From: Ulota crispa
Lineage: Eukaryota; Streptophyta; Bryopsida; Orthotrichales; Orthotrichaceae
Direction: 5' to 3'
Assembly: GCA_963920765.1 (NCBI GenBank)
Contig: OY987250.1
Location: 11,524,409 to 11,588,408 of the forward strand
Length of the DNA: 64,000 nt
In this document: one piece after another, positions 1 through 12,900 of the stretch
Numbering within the stretch: the first letter of the stretch is position 1
Layout of the letters: each line of letters opens with the position of its first letter
Program-made: the position numbers and the translations under genes
The notes under the pieces: generated by a model
The model's input: only the letters and a program-made list of their open reading frames with translations
What the model was told of the DNA's origin: nothing
Database searches by the model: none

Positions 1-3000
1 TATTTCACTTTAAAAGGAAACTTGAGTTATTCGTTCCAAATTCTGTTAATCAATATTGGTAAGTGTAATGATAGATCAAACAATATGGATATGATACAGT
101 GTCATATCCCAAAAGTTTTTTTTGGAAAGCCATCATTCAGTTATTCTTCTAGATTGCACTTTGCAATACTTCTTTCAAAATCTAGGGTACCTTTAGTCGT
201 TAAAATGGCCGCCCTTAAAGATCAAAGAAGCCCTTAGAAATCGCTAGAGCGCAAGAGGTGGTATAGAATGCTTTTCACACTTGTCGAATTCCTTGTTGTC
301 ACAGTTTCTTGTAGCATACTTGAATATGAGGTTGAGAGTGCAGAGGGAGTTTTGACCTGTTCCGTAGGAGAAAGGACAAATGGTGTGATATTAGAGAAGG
401 TGATGATGAAGTGGTCTGGATTTGGTCAGAGAACAGAGGATGTGATAATATGGAAGATAATATCTTAGAATTCTGGGTGTACTTGTATTAACGCTACTTC
501 AACGGATCTTATGGCAGGGCGACGCTGTGGAGATCGTGATAGTCAACCAGAGCGGGATTAGAAGGGAGTCAATGCCTCTCAAACGGGACTAGGTTTGATA
601 CAAACTCAAAGCTCCAAACACGATATTCGTTAATTTGGGAAAAACTCTTTCCTAAAATTATTTTGGGAATACTGAATTTTGCGTTTGTGAGAGTAATTTG
701 ATGATTTAAAGTGAGGTTTTTGATAGCTCCTTCAAGATATTTCATCATTGATGTAAACTCTTGAAGAAATCATCATGAGATTCACTCTAAATCACCAAAA
801 ATCTCTTAAAGCCATAGAATCCAAAAGTCCCAAAATGTATTTTTTTCCCAAATTAACAAATATCGCGTTTCCAGGTCGATTAGCTTAGGTGCTTGTAGCA
901 GGGAGTTCAAATCCTCCCAAGCAGGATTCCCTCTCTAAAATTTACAACTGACAAAGGCTGTAGATATACTATTCTCTTGGTAAAGTCAACAATTCGACGT
1001 GCATAATCTAAAATCCTGGGTATCCTTAGTGTCCCATGTTGCAACATAGCTTATGTGATATTGAGGCTTTCTTCAACCAGTGAGTTCTGCAAGCTGCCTA
1101 GGAGAAGCAAAACATGGAAGTGTAGAGATTAAGGGTAGTCTTTTTAAGCAAAAATTTGAACTTGAAAGAACAGGAACTTAGAAAGCCCGGTTTGGAATAC
1201 CGATGATTAGGGATGAAGCTAAGGATTTGCTGGTGTAATTTGCAAGGTGGAGAAGGATGATTGTACACAACTGTACACAGCTTGTGCATTGGATTAGGAA
1301 CATTCATTTCCCTAGAATCTACTAGGGGACCTCCCTGCTGTGCACGGAGTTGCAAACCCTGCCTGGGGAAATCACCCTTTAAACCACAAGGATATGATTA
1401 GCCAAATCAATGTACAAATATTCCTAAAGTTACTTTTGAGCTTATGAAAAGGACCTACAAGATCAATTATTAAACCCCTACCCTTTACAAGACAACGTAA
1501 AAAAGAGAGAAAGTGAGCCAGTGTAATTGATTCGTTGGGCAACCAATTGACCAAAGCTTGTTGACTCCGTTTTTTTATCTATCCAAGTATTGTTGAATTC
1601 TTTACAATCTTTTCAAGCATATGGTTAAGAAAAATGAGAGTTACAAAGATATGAGCTCGCAAATCTTCCTCAAAGTTTTAGGATTCAGACTGTTGAAAAA
1701 TCAGATACAAGATTGATGCAAGGTTTATTGTCCTGGACTTCATAATGCTATTGAGGACCAAATTCTCCATTTCCACATCACATTAATTGTTTATTCATAC
1801 CTCGGAGGTCCCATGAATATGACGTGTATGTTCTTGGAATGTAGAGAACTATGTGTACACCTTGGTGGTGTACAATCGTTTCAATAAATAAACGAACTCT
1901 TTTAAGTGACCTTCAAAAAGGTATGAAAAAGGATTTGTCACTTAACATGTTCTGAACACATCAAAATTTGTCATGCGCCATGGTTATCCTTAGAATTTGG
2001 ACATCCATTCATTATGTTAACTTTTTAATAACATTATTTCAAAGCCTTGAAGTTCAAAATCCTACAATCACAATTTTTTGTCAATGTTTAATAATGATCT
2101 TACAACTACAATTCAAAAACTTCCAAATTGCCTTCTTGAACCAAGAAAAGTACCCTTAGGCATGTAGGGATTAATCTTTAGAAGTCACATCAAGCTCTTT
2201 GGAATGACCTTTAGGTGTAGCTTAAAAATATGTGACATTTATAGATTGACAAGTGTTGTAAGGTGAGGTGAGGACCCTATTTGTCACTGAAGCATAAGAG
2301 TGAACTTTGCCTTACAATGAGTGATCATATACTAGATACGCATTGTGGAGGTACCTTTGTAAAACTTTGCATAGCATGGTAGATTATGAAAATCAAACAA
2401 GCCTGAAGGTTTGCATCAAAGTGACACACGAGCTAATAGATATAACAAATTTTTATTATCCCTAAAGTCAAATTTTAAAAAACATTTGTGAATTTTTGTC
2501 AAAATAACATGATTGCATTTGGTTTTGCAAATTTATTAATGATGGATTTTTTATTTTACCAAAGAAAATTTTAAATCGGGTCATATTGTGTCTTATATAC
2601 TCATTCTAAATGGATGAAAATATTAATCCTTTCTAGAAATAACAAAAAAATTAGCTCGAAAGGGGCATTAAATGTTTCACTTCATTTTGAAAGATCAAAA
2701 GTTGCAATACCAATTTGTAATACACTAACACAAATATTATCCATTTCAGTAAGGAATCCAAAGATAATAATCTGATATACTAAAAAATCTTCTAAAAATG
2801 ATGTTGAAAATTGAGGAGTGACACAAATATTCTTGGACTTTTGACTCCTACAGTCCTGTTCGGTTTTGTGTGAAACTGCCAAAAATCAGTCTTCTGAGAA
2901 ACACCTGTGCAATGAAGTTTTGAGGAGATTTTCTATATTTGACTATATAATCTCAACGTCAACTTGATTTTTTGCAGCATTGTAACTTTTTTCAGGAGTT

Positions 3001-3643
3001 CACAAGATCACAACATTCAGAGATCGGACTTTCATTCCTCCATATTGCAATTTAGAGTGGATCTTTTCAAATCTTCAAAAACAAAGAGACCTTGTCAACT
3101 TCTAGAGGATGATAGGCAACCATAAATTCTCACCAAAATTCCATACAAAACCACCCCGGTTACAAAAAAGTAATAAAGCTCAGTAGAACACAAATAACCC
3201 TTCTGAACCCATGCTCCACCACCTACGCACAAAATTCCTTGCAATATTACCTCCGGAACTGTTACCTAAAATCTCAACATTTCTCAGCACCTACAAGGGT
3301 GGTCATCAAGCAAACCAATAGCCAAAAAATCGTTCACTTTGCGCACACGCTTGAAGAAGCTAAGAAATTAATACACATTCGCCTCAAATACAAGAAGCTC
3401 AACCAGTTCATCAATAGGATCTGAAACCAACGTAAATGCGACAGAAAACCCGTCATAGGGGTACAGTTGACACCCTAAAAGAACAGGTTTGTTTGAGGCT
3501 TCGTTAAACACTGTTCCTGTTCGAAATCTAACAAGTTACAACCCAGACGGTATTGACAGCTATGCCACCCTACAAAATCTACCTGGGGTCAAGATTTTGG
3601 GAACTTTTCGGTTTCTGAAAATCCGTATAAATGTGTGACTGCC
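1..3643. other. AT-rich intergenic spacer
   Basis: No gene could be supported on either strand. The open frames here are short, lack plausible splice-joined partners and are biased by AT-rich sequence. The only element defined with confidence is the inverted-repeat element at 617-870. A reverse-strand stretch near 1370-1480 reads with a VGPF tetrapeptide that recalls retroviral-type integrase, but the rest does not align, so it was not called. Confidence 0.6.
617..870. mobile_element. MITE, terminal motif ATATTYGTTAATTTGGGA
   Basis: The left end (about 617-646) and the reverse complement of the right end (about 843-870) match over nearly 30 bases around the core ATATTCGTTAATTTGGGA. The interior is AT-rich with no coding capacity. 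Two more elements with the same terminal core lie at 20667-20910 and 40433-40748, which makes this a family of roughly 245-320 bp non-autonomous DNA elements. No target duplication was clear, so the superfamily is unassigned. Confidence 0.72.
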
Positions 3644-3763
3644 TGGAATGAATCTCACCAACGTACTAAAAGAGAGTCTTCAACAACTGAGAATAGCTAA
3701 GGCTTGGAATGAACCTCATCAAAGTACTGAGAGAGAATCTTCAGCAACTGAGAATAGCTAGGG
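3644..3763. repeat. 61-bp tandem duplication at a gene 3' end
   Basis: Two copies of a 61-bp unit lie head to tail (about 3644-3704 and 3705-3765) with a few substitutions. The copy nearer the gene contains the TAG stop codon of the DUF716-family gene; the other lies in its presumed 3' untranslated region. The duplication does not change the protein. Confidence 0.75.
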
Positions 3764-6159
3764 TTGATGGTGTTCAAAATGTGAAGAAGAAATGGGAGAA
3801 TCCAGAGCATCAGACCGGGAATCAGGCACCTCGGAGCTGAGGGGATGGAAGAGGTCAGGGTGACCCCAGAGGTGGGCAGCTGCACCAAAAGCAACAAGCA
3901 CCAGAAACCACAGGCAAGGCACCAGAATGGCAAGCTGGATGTGGGCCGAGGTCTCCCCTCGAGCTTCGAACGAGCCTGCATAACACACAATCTCGTCGTG
4001 GACATCCGAGCACCCTTCTGGCAACAGTGGACCGTAGAGAGTGAAGGCAATGAGGTAAAACCAGGCCCCTTGCAGAGTGACTGCCAGGCCACTGAGGATG
4101 GCTAAAGCAAAGCTGCCCGGGTACGCTGCTAATAAGAGAGCACACAAGATGCATGCTCCTATAAGCAGAACCAGAATTTGGTGGTACCTGCCTTCCAAAC
4201 CATGGTGGCTCGTGGAGTGAAAGTAAAACAGCAGGAACTCTGCTGTGAACGCCATCGCTGCCACAACAAAGAGCGAGCCTTCTGGCAGTGGCAACAACCT
4301 GAAAGAAAAACACAAGCCATTGTCAAATAATAATGATTCTAATGAAGAAAATATATTGGCTGGTTGTAGTACGGAGGAGTTGGAGGAGGGAACCCGACAT
4401 AGTTTAGGGTTTCTTCCTCCAAACTTCAATGCTTGAAAGTCCAAAAGCTATACGTAGGTTGAGACCTCCAACACCGGCTTCGGGTGCTCTCTTGAAAACC
4501 CTTGTAAGTCACAAACCTTCTAGAGTAGGAATCATGCAAGCTCTCTGGCATAAGTTTTGAATAAGTAAATATATGAATAAAATCCCGTAGAGGTGGGTTG
4601 TATTTTACTTTTAGCTTTCATGCACTAGGATCTTTCGCACTTTGGATAGGACTCTGTTGTTTCCATACCTTATACAACGCTAAGTTGCAAAACAAGCTCT
4701 GTATACTATTCATGTCCAAAGTACCATAAGTAAATGTTGCCCAACCAAATTTACAATAACTCAAATGCTGACTTTGTTGCGTACGCTTGTATCAAGAAAC
4801 AATGCAATTGAGTGAATTTCCACAACCCTTTGGCCCAAAGACCCCTTAAGTTAACCACACCGAATTGCCACATGCACATACAATGTAACTATCCAAACTC
4901 TTCCACAATGTACATTAAATTCAGAATGTACATCCCAGCACCTCAACATCAAACCTTGTGTCAAATTTAGATTATGCACCTACAAAACCTTGAAACACTT
5001 GTTCCATTTGCAAATTGTATCCAAATAATACATTTTTTTAGTAAATTAAAATCCTCTCTCGTTTGTTAACAAGGATATTTGGAAATCTAGTGACGCTCAA
5101 TGTTGCAATTAGGCGTGAATCCTTTGGTTCTAATTTCAATGTTCACTACTGAATCCTGATAAGTAAATGACTATTTGACACATGGTCAACTCCGGGGGAA
5201 CTAAACTCCATTCAGGGATCAGATCCTCGTAAAGTTTCCTCTAGATTGTCGACTTAATTCACAAACTGATTATATTAGTTTCACAGAGTACTACACCAAC
5301 TAAATTTAGCCATACTAATCTCCAGAATAAATATAGGGTCTTGATACTGCCACCCCCTCTTTTACATCATTTGTTCAACTTTGTGGTCTTTGGGGACAAT
5401 TTTTTATTTTTTTTATTTAGAGTTAAACATGTATCAAACCAAGTGATTGTTTGTTTTTGTTTTTCAAATTGATAAACTGCAATCAAACTTTTTGAAAAGA
5501 AAAGACAACACTTCATTATATTTTCTTATCACAAAATTTGATTGCAATTTATCAATTTGAAAAACACCAATACAAAATCACTTGGTTTGATACATGTTTA
5601 ACTCTATTTTTTATTTTTTTTTAAAGAATGTCCCCAAAGACCACTAAAAGTTGAACAAATGATGTAAAAGAGGGGGTGGCAGTATCAAGACCCTAAATAT
5701 ATATACTCGAGAAGTTACTGTCTTAAGTAAACCATCTAAGCACTAAGCTAATTTCAAACACGGAAAAGGGAGCATTTCAAATTACGCACGAGATCGGAAG
5801 GGGAAACAATACCTAGTGGTCTCATGAACCAACACGGTGACGCAGAAGAGGAAAAACATGAGCAGCATAGCGGCGTGCTCGAAATCGTTCAAGTGAATCG
5901 TATTAATGCCGCCATTCACAATGAACTTGAGATGCGTGGAATAGAAGAACTCGATGCACATGTCCGTGAACGTCCCGACGAGAAGAATGTAGAGCTCCAG
6001 GTAACGGGCCTTGCCTGTGAAGCACCGAGCCGGGTGCCAGGCGCGCGCACAGAACGCCTTGGGATTCACGACGTAGTTCGCGATGGAGTTCAGCAGATGC
6101 CATACTCCCACGAGCAGGAACATGGAACCGGGGAGCACATGGCCCTTGAATGACCCCAT
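3758..6159 (-). CDS. DUF716 / TMEM45-family multi-pass membrane protein
   Basis: Two coding exons, 5813-6159 and 3758-4298, joined across a GT-AG intron with an intact frame, give a 295-residue protein. The start is the ATG at 6159 (MGSFKGHVLPG); the frame runs a little further upstream but has no earlier ATG. The protein has several hydrophobic segments, a GHxxPG motif near the N-terminus, and histidine-containing stretches such as HLNDFEHA and FHSTSHHGLEG, as in the plant DUF716 (TMEM45) family of integral membrane proteins of unclear biochemical role. Usual family length is about 270-300 residues, so it looks complete. The C-terminal tail is serine-rich and polar. The intron carries a 362-bp fold-back element at 5334-5695. 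Function beyond membrane localisation is not established. Confidence 0.88.
5334..5695. mobile_element. Fold-back MITE in a gene intron
   Basis: Nearly the whole element is an inverted repeat: the left arm starting TAGGGTCTTGATACTGCC is matched by the right arm ending GGCAGTATCAAGACCCTA, with complementarity continuing almost to the centre near 5510. AATA flanks both sides and may be a 4-bp target duplication, though the flank is AT-rich. It lies in the intron of the DUF716-family gene, so the pre-mRNA would carry a hairpin with arms of about 170 nt. Confidence 0.85.
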
Positions 6160-7085
6160 GCTCGCCCACGGAAACCCTAACAAAGTCTGAATCCACTAGG
6201 ACAACAGCAACAGCAACAGCAACATCAGTCACTTCGTTTTTCTTTCGATGCGCGATGCTTGAGAAACTGGGCTAGAGCGAACACGACGGTTTGTCGCCAT
6301 GCTCTACAAGAGGAATCATCGTCACTGGGATCCTTAGTCTACGCATTCTGGAACAACCGTGCATCCGAAACCCTAATTTAGGTGCGCAATCTCGAGAAAA
6401 TGGGCAAAGGACGAGGAAGAGCTGAAGCCAAAAAGCTTCCCTAGTCTCCTGCAACTCTCATTCCGCAAATGCCGGGTATAGTAGAACTCCTGTAAGTGTT
6501 AGGAGTATTAGCCAAGAAAAATTAGATGTATTTGGACACCCTTTTAGATTACATTCATATTGCTAATATCTTTCCTATGTACATATCTTTGAATATCTCT
6601 TGTAATCTACTATATAACACTAATCTCAATGTCAGCCTGGTAATATAAAAAATCCAAACTAAGTCAAGTGGAAATAGCTATCAACTCTAGTTTGTATCAT
6701 CTGCTTTTGTATAATTAATGTCACTTTGCCCTTCTCCAAATCGTTGACATCACAAGGTGATGTAGATCAGCACTAGCAAAGCCATCTTGTACAGAGCAAC
6801 ATCAGCATTAATTATAGCCTCTTAGAAATGACATAGCCATGAATCAAAGTACTTAATTCAAATATAGTAACGCCTTGGTGCTACGGTATACCTAGCACTA
6901 CCCTCAAGGTCACTTCATTACACCTTTACAAAATTAAATAATAACCTACTTAAACTACTATGGATCTTGGGGTCCCAACCATATTAGCTTACATGAGTTC
7001 TCTTGTAGTGACCAGAGAGGAGCCAGAGGACTGCCAATATCTACCAATTGGTAGATATTCCAAATCTATCATCTTCAAAGTCCAC
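6160..7085. other. Upstream region of DUF716-family gene and spacer
   Basis: The stretch from 6160 to about 6480 is less AT-rich than its surroundings and probably holds the promoter and 5' untranslated region of the minus-strand gene ending at 6159. No specific promoter element was identified. A perfect 24-bp palindrome centred on CCAATTGG lies at 7036-7059. Nothing else was supported. Confidence 0.5.
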
Positions 7086-8015
7086 TTATCCCCTAAAGGA
7101 CCATGGCTTTTATTTTGTCAAAAAGACACTCAAAATTGCCATTTTTATGGCGAAGAGTAAAAAAGTTTGAAAATTGGTCATTTTGCATATTTGACCATAG
7201 GATCTTGTACTAGACTAGCATAAAATGTGCAAAAAAAAAATTCAAAAACTTTGACCATAGAGATTGCAAGATATTTGCGTTTAAATTGTAAAAAACAAAC
7301 TTTTTTGCACCTTGCATGATTAGATTATTTGACTTTGAACTTTTTAACTTAAAATTTTTGCACCAAAAATTTTGGAGCTTTATTTTTTTGTGGTGGGAAG
7401 TTGAGTTGGGAATCTTGGGAAATAAATTAAAACAAAAAACACTTAATTTTCATTCTTTGAAAAAAAAATAGGTGGAAGAAGGTATGAGATTGAACAAAAA
7501 CTTAAATTCTTAATAACCATGCAATGGAATTGAAACACAATAATCCCAATGGTGAGATTGTTCTAGAAAGCAAACTTCACCTTGTCCAATAGTTTTTTTT
7601 GCAAAAATGTTAAACATACATTCAAAAATGAAGTTTGTAAGTTATATTTTCAAGAAGATGCTTGAGTTGCCCAAAAAACATGATTGTCCATAACTTTGTC
7701 ATAACTAGTTCAAATGGAATGAATAAAAGCTTTAAATGTAGACAAAGATATAATCTATGAGAAAAAAGAATGAAAAAAATGTTTCAAATTTTTGTAAAAA
7801 AAATTTGCTACCCAAACTCTGCAAATTTGTGCTTATTTGGGCATAGCTTTTGCTCCTTGACATTGATTGGAATAAAAATGATATTCCCCTGAAGCTAATG
7901 TGTTTTTCTATCTTCAAAAAAAATTCAAGAAATCAAAATAAGAATTGAGGGCGTAGGTACCTGCCCAAAATCCCATTTGTCCCCCATAGGGACAATGGTC
8001 CTTTAGAGGTTATTG
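7086..8015. mobile_element. Degenerate piggyBac-like element, about 0.93 kb
   Basis: The left end reads TTATCCCCTAAAGGACCATG and the reverse complement of the right end reads ATAACCTCTAAAGGACCATT. The two termini match over about 17 bases and are consistent with an ancestral TTAACCCCTAAAGGACCAT end. The interior is AT-rich without a usable reading frame. A similar single end lies near 61292-61316. TTAA plus CCC ends are the hallmark of the piggyBac superfamily, but both TTAA sites are mutated here, so the assignment is tentative. Confidence 0.5.
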
Positions 8016-8287
8016 AACATTCGGCAATGAGTATATGCTTGATGTCTAGATTTATGAGGGCAATACCTTTGATATATGGATACATTTTAAGTCATTGTAT
8101 GATTTTTGTGAGAATTAGGTGGTACATGTTTGGAATATTTTTTGGCACAAGTTTCATACAAATACAATGTTTTATATCTAAAGTTGTGTATGAATGTGTT
8201 GTATTTGTAAAGTTGGTCAAGTTTGACTATGAAGATATTGGTTTTGATTGTTTACATACAAAGTTTTTCATTATTTATGATCATGAT

Positions 8288-8615
8288 TAAGATAGGAGGC
8301 TCATAAACCGCCTAGGCTCTAAAACTGTCCACCTTCTCAAATGTATGTCATTTTTACATGTTGTTGTTCATAGCCTTTCATTAATGTATGGGAAAGGTAC
8401 ATTTGAGGAGGTGCCCGTTTTAGAGCCTTATGGCCTTTCTACTTCAAAATTTCATAACTAATTTCACAAAGCTCCAAAAAATATGAAACAACTTGGGTTA
8501 ATTGCTAATTCCTTGTCTTTCAAGGAAAACTTATTGAAAAATATTTCAAGATGTTTCATCTCCACAAAGTTCAATTTCACCCCTCAGATGGTTGGTTTAT
8601 GAGCCTCCTACCTTA
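8288..8615. mobile_element. MITE family A (TAAGGTAGGAGG ends), copy 1
   Basis: The termini read TAAGATAGGAGGCTCATAAA and, as reverse complement of the right end, TAAGGTAGGAGGCTCATAAA. TA at each junction suggests a TA target duplication as in Tc1/mariner-type elements. A second inverted repeat lies inside: GGCTCTAAAAC at 8315 pairs with GTTTTAGAGCC ending at 8427, forming an internal hairpin. Two further copies (34107-34440 and 62285-62613) share interior and ends. No coding capacity. Confidence 0.85.
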
Positions 8616-8785
8616 CTTTAGTGTTGCCATGTTTTTTCATTCCAACTAAAAATGCCTTGTAATTAGTAATGCTGTCATAAATACCAATAAAAAGTCACCA
8701 AGTCATTCTATAATACTTTTCAAAATCTTTATCTTATGAAGGTTTTGAAGTATGATTTGGAGCAACCTAATAGGAGACATTAGAG

Positions 8786-9209
8786 CAAGCCTCTTTAATT
8801 TACGTTTTCTAAAAATAAAGGCTCAAATTAACAAATTAACCTTTGGCAATGTGCACAAATTAAGCCCATTGGTTCCTTAAAAAAAATTGTACTTGGCATA
8901 TGCCACATGGCAGCCACTTTGCAACTTTTGTGGCGGCAAGGCCACCATGTTCCTTAACATGACCACAGTTGAATCCAATTTCTCCATTCTTAAACTCTCA
9001 AAAGATGAGCATTAAAATATTTTTGACTAACCCCTCACTTGAGAGGGTGTCAAAGTGCAAGCAATTTCATGCTTTGTCACATTAATATGATATCAAATAT
9101 GCAAATTCAAAAAGTAAATTTGCTAATTTATGACAATACACAAATTAAAGATGTGCATAAATTAGGCTAATGTGTTAATATATGAAAAAATGTAAATTAA
9201 AGAGGCCTG
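8786..9209. mobile_element. hAT-like MITE with 8-bp target duplication
   Basis: An exact 8-bp direct repeat, CATTAGAG, lies at 8778-8785 and 9210-9217 and brackets a 424-bp segment. Its ends are inverted repeats: CAAGCCTCTTTAATTTACG on the left and CAGGCCTCTTTAATTTACA as reverse complement of the right. An 8-bp duplication with CA-starting termini is characteristic of hAT transposons. There is no transposase reading frame. Confidence 0.88.
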
Positions 9210-9913
9210 CATTAGAGTATATATTCCTTTCAGGAAATATATATTGCATATATTTTCTGTAACTAACTAGAATTACTTAAAATTTGTACGTGTGAGTGAG
9301 TTTACGTGTACGTAAATTGACAAGTTTGTAAAATGTTTTTTGTAATATGCAATATGGATTTATAGATGATGTGATAAACTTCAACCTTCTCTACATTAAT
9401 TGCAAGAAAGTCAAACATCATTTGAAAGCTTAGTTCATTTTTACAAATTATGAATAAGATAAATATTTATATCAATTCGGTGATGTTAGGATAAGGTTAA
9501 TCTTTGTAAGAGAAACGTCTGGATAGTGTCTAATCACTGTGGTACTCAACAAGTGCACGTAAAGGAGAACTCAGTCATTGTAAAACCGCAGTGACCAATA
9601 AAGCCTCTTATCCCGAATTTTCTTTCAGCAGATGCAAAACCATTTTGGTTCAGTAAAAACTGGAAATATATATATCTCAAAAACAGCATCCTCAGGACGT
9701 GGTTTGTATAACCTTGAAAATAATGAAGACTGAGTGCAGTTCCGTCGAAGCAAAGCATAAACTCTCTAATGAAAAATGATGCAAAACTGGAATTTCCAAC
9801 AAACAATGAAGAGCCTCGCGCCACTATAACATAATGACTACGGATGAATGCTGCAGAAATAATCTAGTGAATGTGCTACAAAACAACATGGCGCTATATT
9901 TACCTTGTTGACA

Positions 9914-12900
9914 CTAAGTACTCCTAACTGGATGTGCACGAAAATGATCTGCAACCGAGAAGTAGAAGTGTTTTCCTTCCTCCACTTCAAACTCCCCTTG
10001 TCCACTAATAGCAACCTTCACCTGTAACGCCAAGAAATACTTCCAGTTAAAAAATGAGGTTCAATTTCCAGTTTTTTCCAGACATGTGTGTGTATACACG
10101 TATATACATTCAAGTGCGCATGCATACTGATTCTGCATTGATTACAACAGTGCAACCGATGAAAATCATACCTTCTTGTTGGGATCTACTTCTGCTCTCA
10201 GTTTTGCAGGATCTCGAGACAGTAAAACAACTGCCAAATTTTCAGCATGCGCTTCGTCACCTGCAAGCATTGAATGAAACCAATTACCATCTCAGACAGC
10301 AAGATTTGACATTAAACTTTAAGGATTTGGATCGTTTGCAAAGTATGAACTGAAAGAAGACTTGAATGGAGCCAGACCTGAGCAAATATCACAAAGGAGA
10401 TCGAGAGCAAACGACAACGCTGGCCTGGCCAAGGTGATTGCGAAAGAAGCACCAGCCACTCCATGGAACTCTTCCGTTGCAATAATTACCTGCACATCCA
10501 AATGGAACTCAGAATCCACGCATCCAATTTGGCACTCATCTGCTTCAAGCTTGAGACGGGACCTCCTAAATTTTTCACGAAAATTTGATGCTTACCCCAT
10601 GAGATGGAAGATGTTGTTTGGGAAGTAGTGGCGAACCAACAATCTCTGCCATATAGCTTGCCTGTGCAAATCAAGGATCAGTTCAGTATGACAATGTACT
10701 CAGCTCTTCCAGAATCCTACATCAATTCAGGCAGTATAAAATGTACATGAAAAGTGCTCCAAACCTCCAGCCATTATCAGAAATGCCAGCACAGAAAGCA
10801 GTGATTTCTTGAGAAATTGAGGCACTATTGGCTAGAAACTACAAAAGGATTATTTCCTCATGAATAATACAATTCCAGGTCAAGAGCAAGTGCATACCTG
10901 TGATTCAAACACGCGTTGAAGGACAGAGGGATCTTTGTCAGCATCATTTTTGTGGACATTATAGAAAATCTCCACAGTGTCAGTGGGTTCCAATCCAGCT
11001 TTCTTCCGTAGTTTCTGAACCCTGTTCACAACCTGCATAGAGAGTAGACATTGATCAAAATGCGAGAGCACGCACATTATTGAGAGAAGAAACACCAGAA
11101 ATACATCCATATACAGAAAATGAAGTAGGGCTGTTGGTGAGAAGAGGTCTTACTTCCCGAGCGAAACCTGCTTCGATGAGAGTCTCGTCCGGTCTCAAAT
11201 CAAGTACCACTAGTGCCTCTCCTGAAAATTGTACACACAGGGTTAGAACTAATTTGGAGCATGTCCACAGTTAATTGCTACAACATCCAACTCCTCACAG
11301 AGATGAGAATCTCTCAACTTGGGCATCGTAAGAAAATCAAGATCAGATTTTAAAAGTAACCGGTAACAAGAGTCTCACCATCCCCAGCTGCATCAATGTC
11401 TGCTTTAGCGATTCCATCGGGAGCTTTGAAGTCATTGATGACCTGCAAGAACAAGCACACCGATGTAGTTTTAGATTAGTCCCTAGTAGTAGATGACCAG
11501 AAACGCTAAAATAAACACACCAAAACGCGAGAAGGGTAAAATTGTGAGTTCATTCAGAGCTTCAGAGGATGAGAACATATCCTGAATTAGAGCGTTAACA
11601 AATAGTTCACAGGGACTGTCGGCTTCACCTTGATATCGTGCAATCCAAGCTTGTGGCCAGCAAACGTGCCTTCCCCAGCCTTCTGAAATTCTAATATCTG
11701 AGGTTGTGTCAATGCCTTCACTTCCTTAGCAACAAGGCCCATGGACTTCCCTAGTTTCTTCCCCAGTCCACTGCACATGAGTATCAACATTGTTGGTATC
11801 TTATTCGATAGCCAAGCACATCTTCAAACTTCTATAAAATACAAACACATAGTGTCTACACAAAATAAAAGATAGAAAGTACATACCTATAATCAGGCTC
11901 AGCTCGTAAAGATGCATACTTGAGGAGATCGTTGCAAGGCACTATAGTCCGCACATTAAGCTCCTCTCTTACGTACTGTAAATTCATGCATTCTGTATTA
12001 GTCTTACAAAAACCACAATAGCCAATACTTGTGTTGAAGAATATGATCTTGATACACAAAAAGAATTAGCTACTAGTTAAAACACTAGAAGAGTTTATGA
12101 TACAAACAAACTTCTAGGCCAGCTTAAAGATAGAGCAAATACCTCGCCAAGAGAACCCGTGATATCATCGAGGAAGTCAGTATCCGCATGGACAACCACC
12201 ATCTCCCTGTAAATATAAAACAATCCATTCAGCACGGTTTACTTTAAGACAAAACACTTTAAGACAAGATTCATTAAAAAGAAGTAAATCGTCTTACTTG
12301 AGAGGAGTTTTGAGGGGCTTATTATGACGTTCCCGAATATTGCGAGCAAGATCAATGACGGACATCATTCGTGTGACACTCTGTTCTATACGTTTGTCAG
12401 TCTGCACCAACATTCACACAGAAAGCTCCAAGTCTGTCAGAAGATATCCTCGATATTATTATCTGTATGCAATTGCAACTTCAACATGCAAGTGCAGGAG
12501 CAGTTGCAGACCAATGTTGAGCATAAAGACAGACAGGTGCAAGTATCAGGAGAAAGTAATTATCCACGTAAGTTAAAAAATAAGCTCTAGATACACTCCA
12601 ATCAAACGATGGAAGTGCAGTCGCGATTTTACAAAGCCTAAACAAGAATAAATAGAATCTGTTAGACTGACCTCACTCTCCACCTCTGGAAAAAAACAAT
12701 AGTGTACGCTTTCTTCTGCTTCAGGTAATGCAAGCCGCAAATTCTGATACATTCCATCCGTAAAGAATGGAGTAAATGGTGCCATAGTCTTAGAGCAAGT
12801 TAACAGCACCTGTTCCAACAGTATCCCCGTATGTAAGTGAAACTCGCGTCAATTCCGATTACAAACTCAAAAGGCATAATTGCCACATCAGTCGCAACAA

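Noticed and set aside
876-925. tRNA-like stretch with possible A box (TAGCTTAGGTG) and B box (GTTCAAATCC)
   Set aside because: The two boxes are too close for a tRNA and no acceptor stem or anticodon arm folds. A SINE head is conceivable but no tail or copy was found.
1370-1560. Minus-strand sequence reading DLVGPFHKLKS, resembling retroelement integrase
   Set aside because: Only a VGPF motif fits. The catalytic aspartate region and flanking domains are absent and no LTRs were seen.
3845-4105. Plus-strand ORF opposite the DUF716-family exon, and similar antisense ORFs at 5824-6153 and 36123-36572
   Set aside because: They are mirror frames of GC-richer real exons, without recognisable domains.
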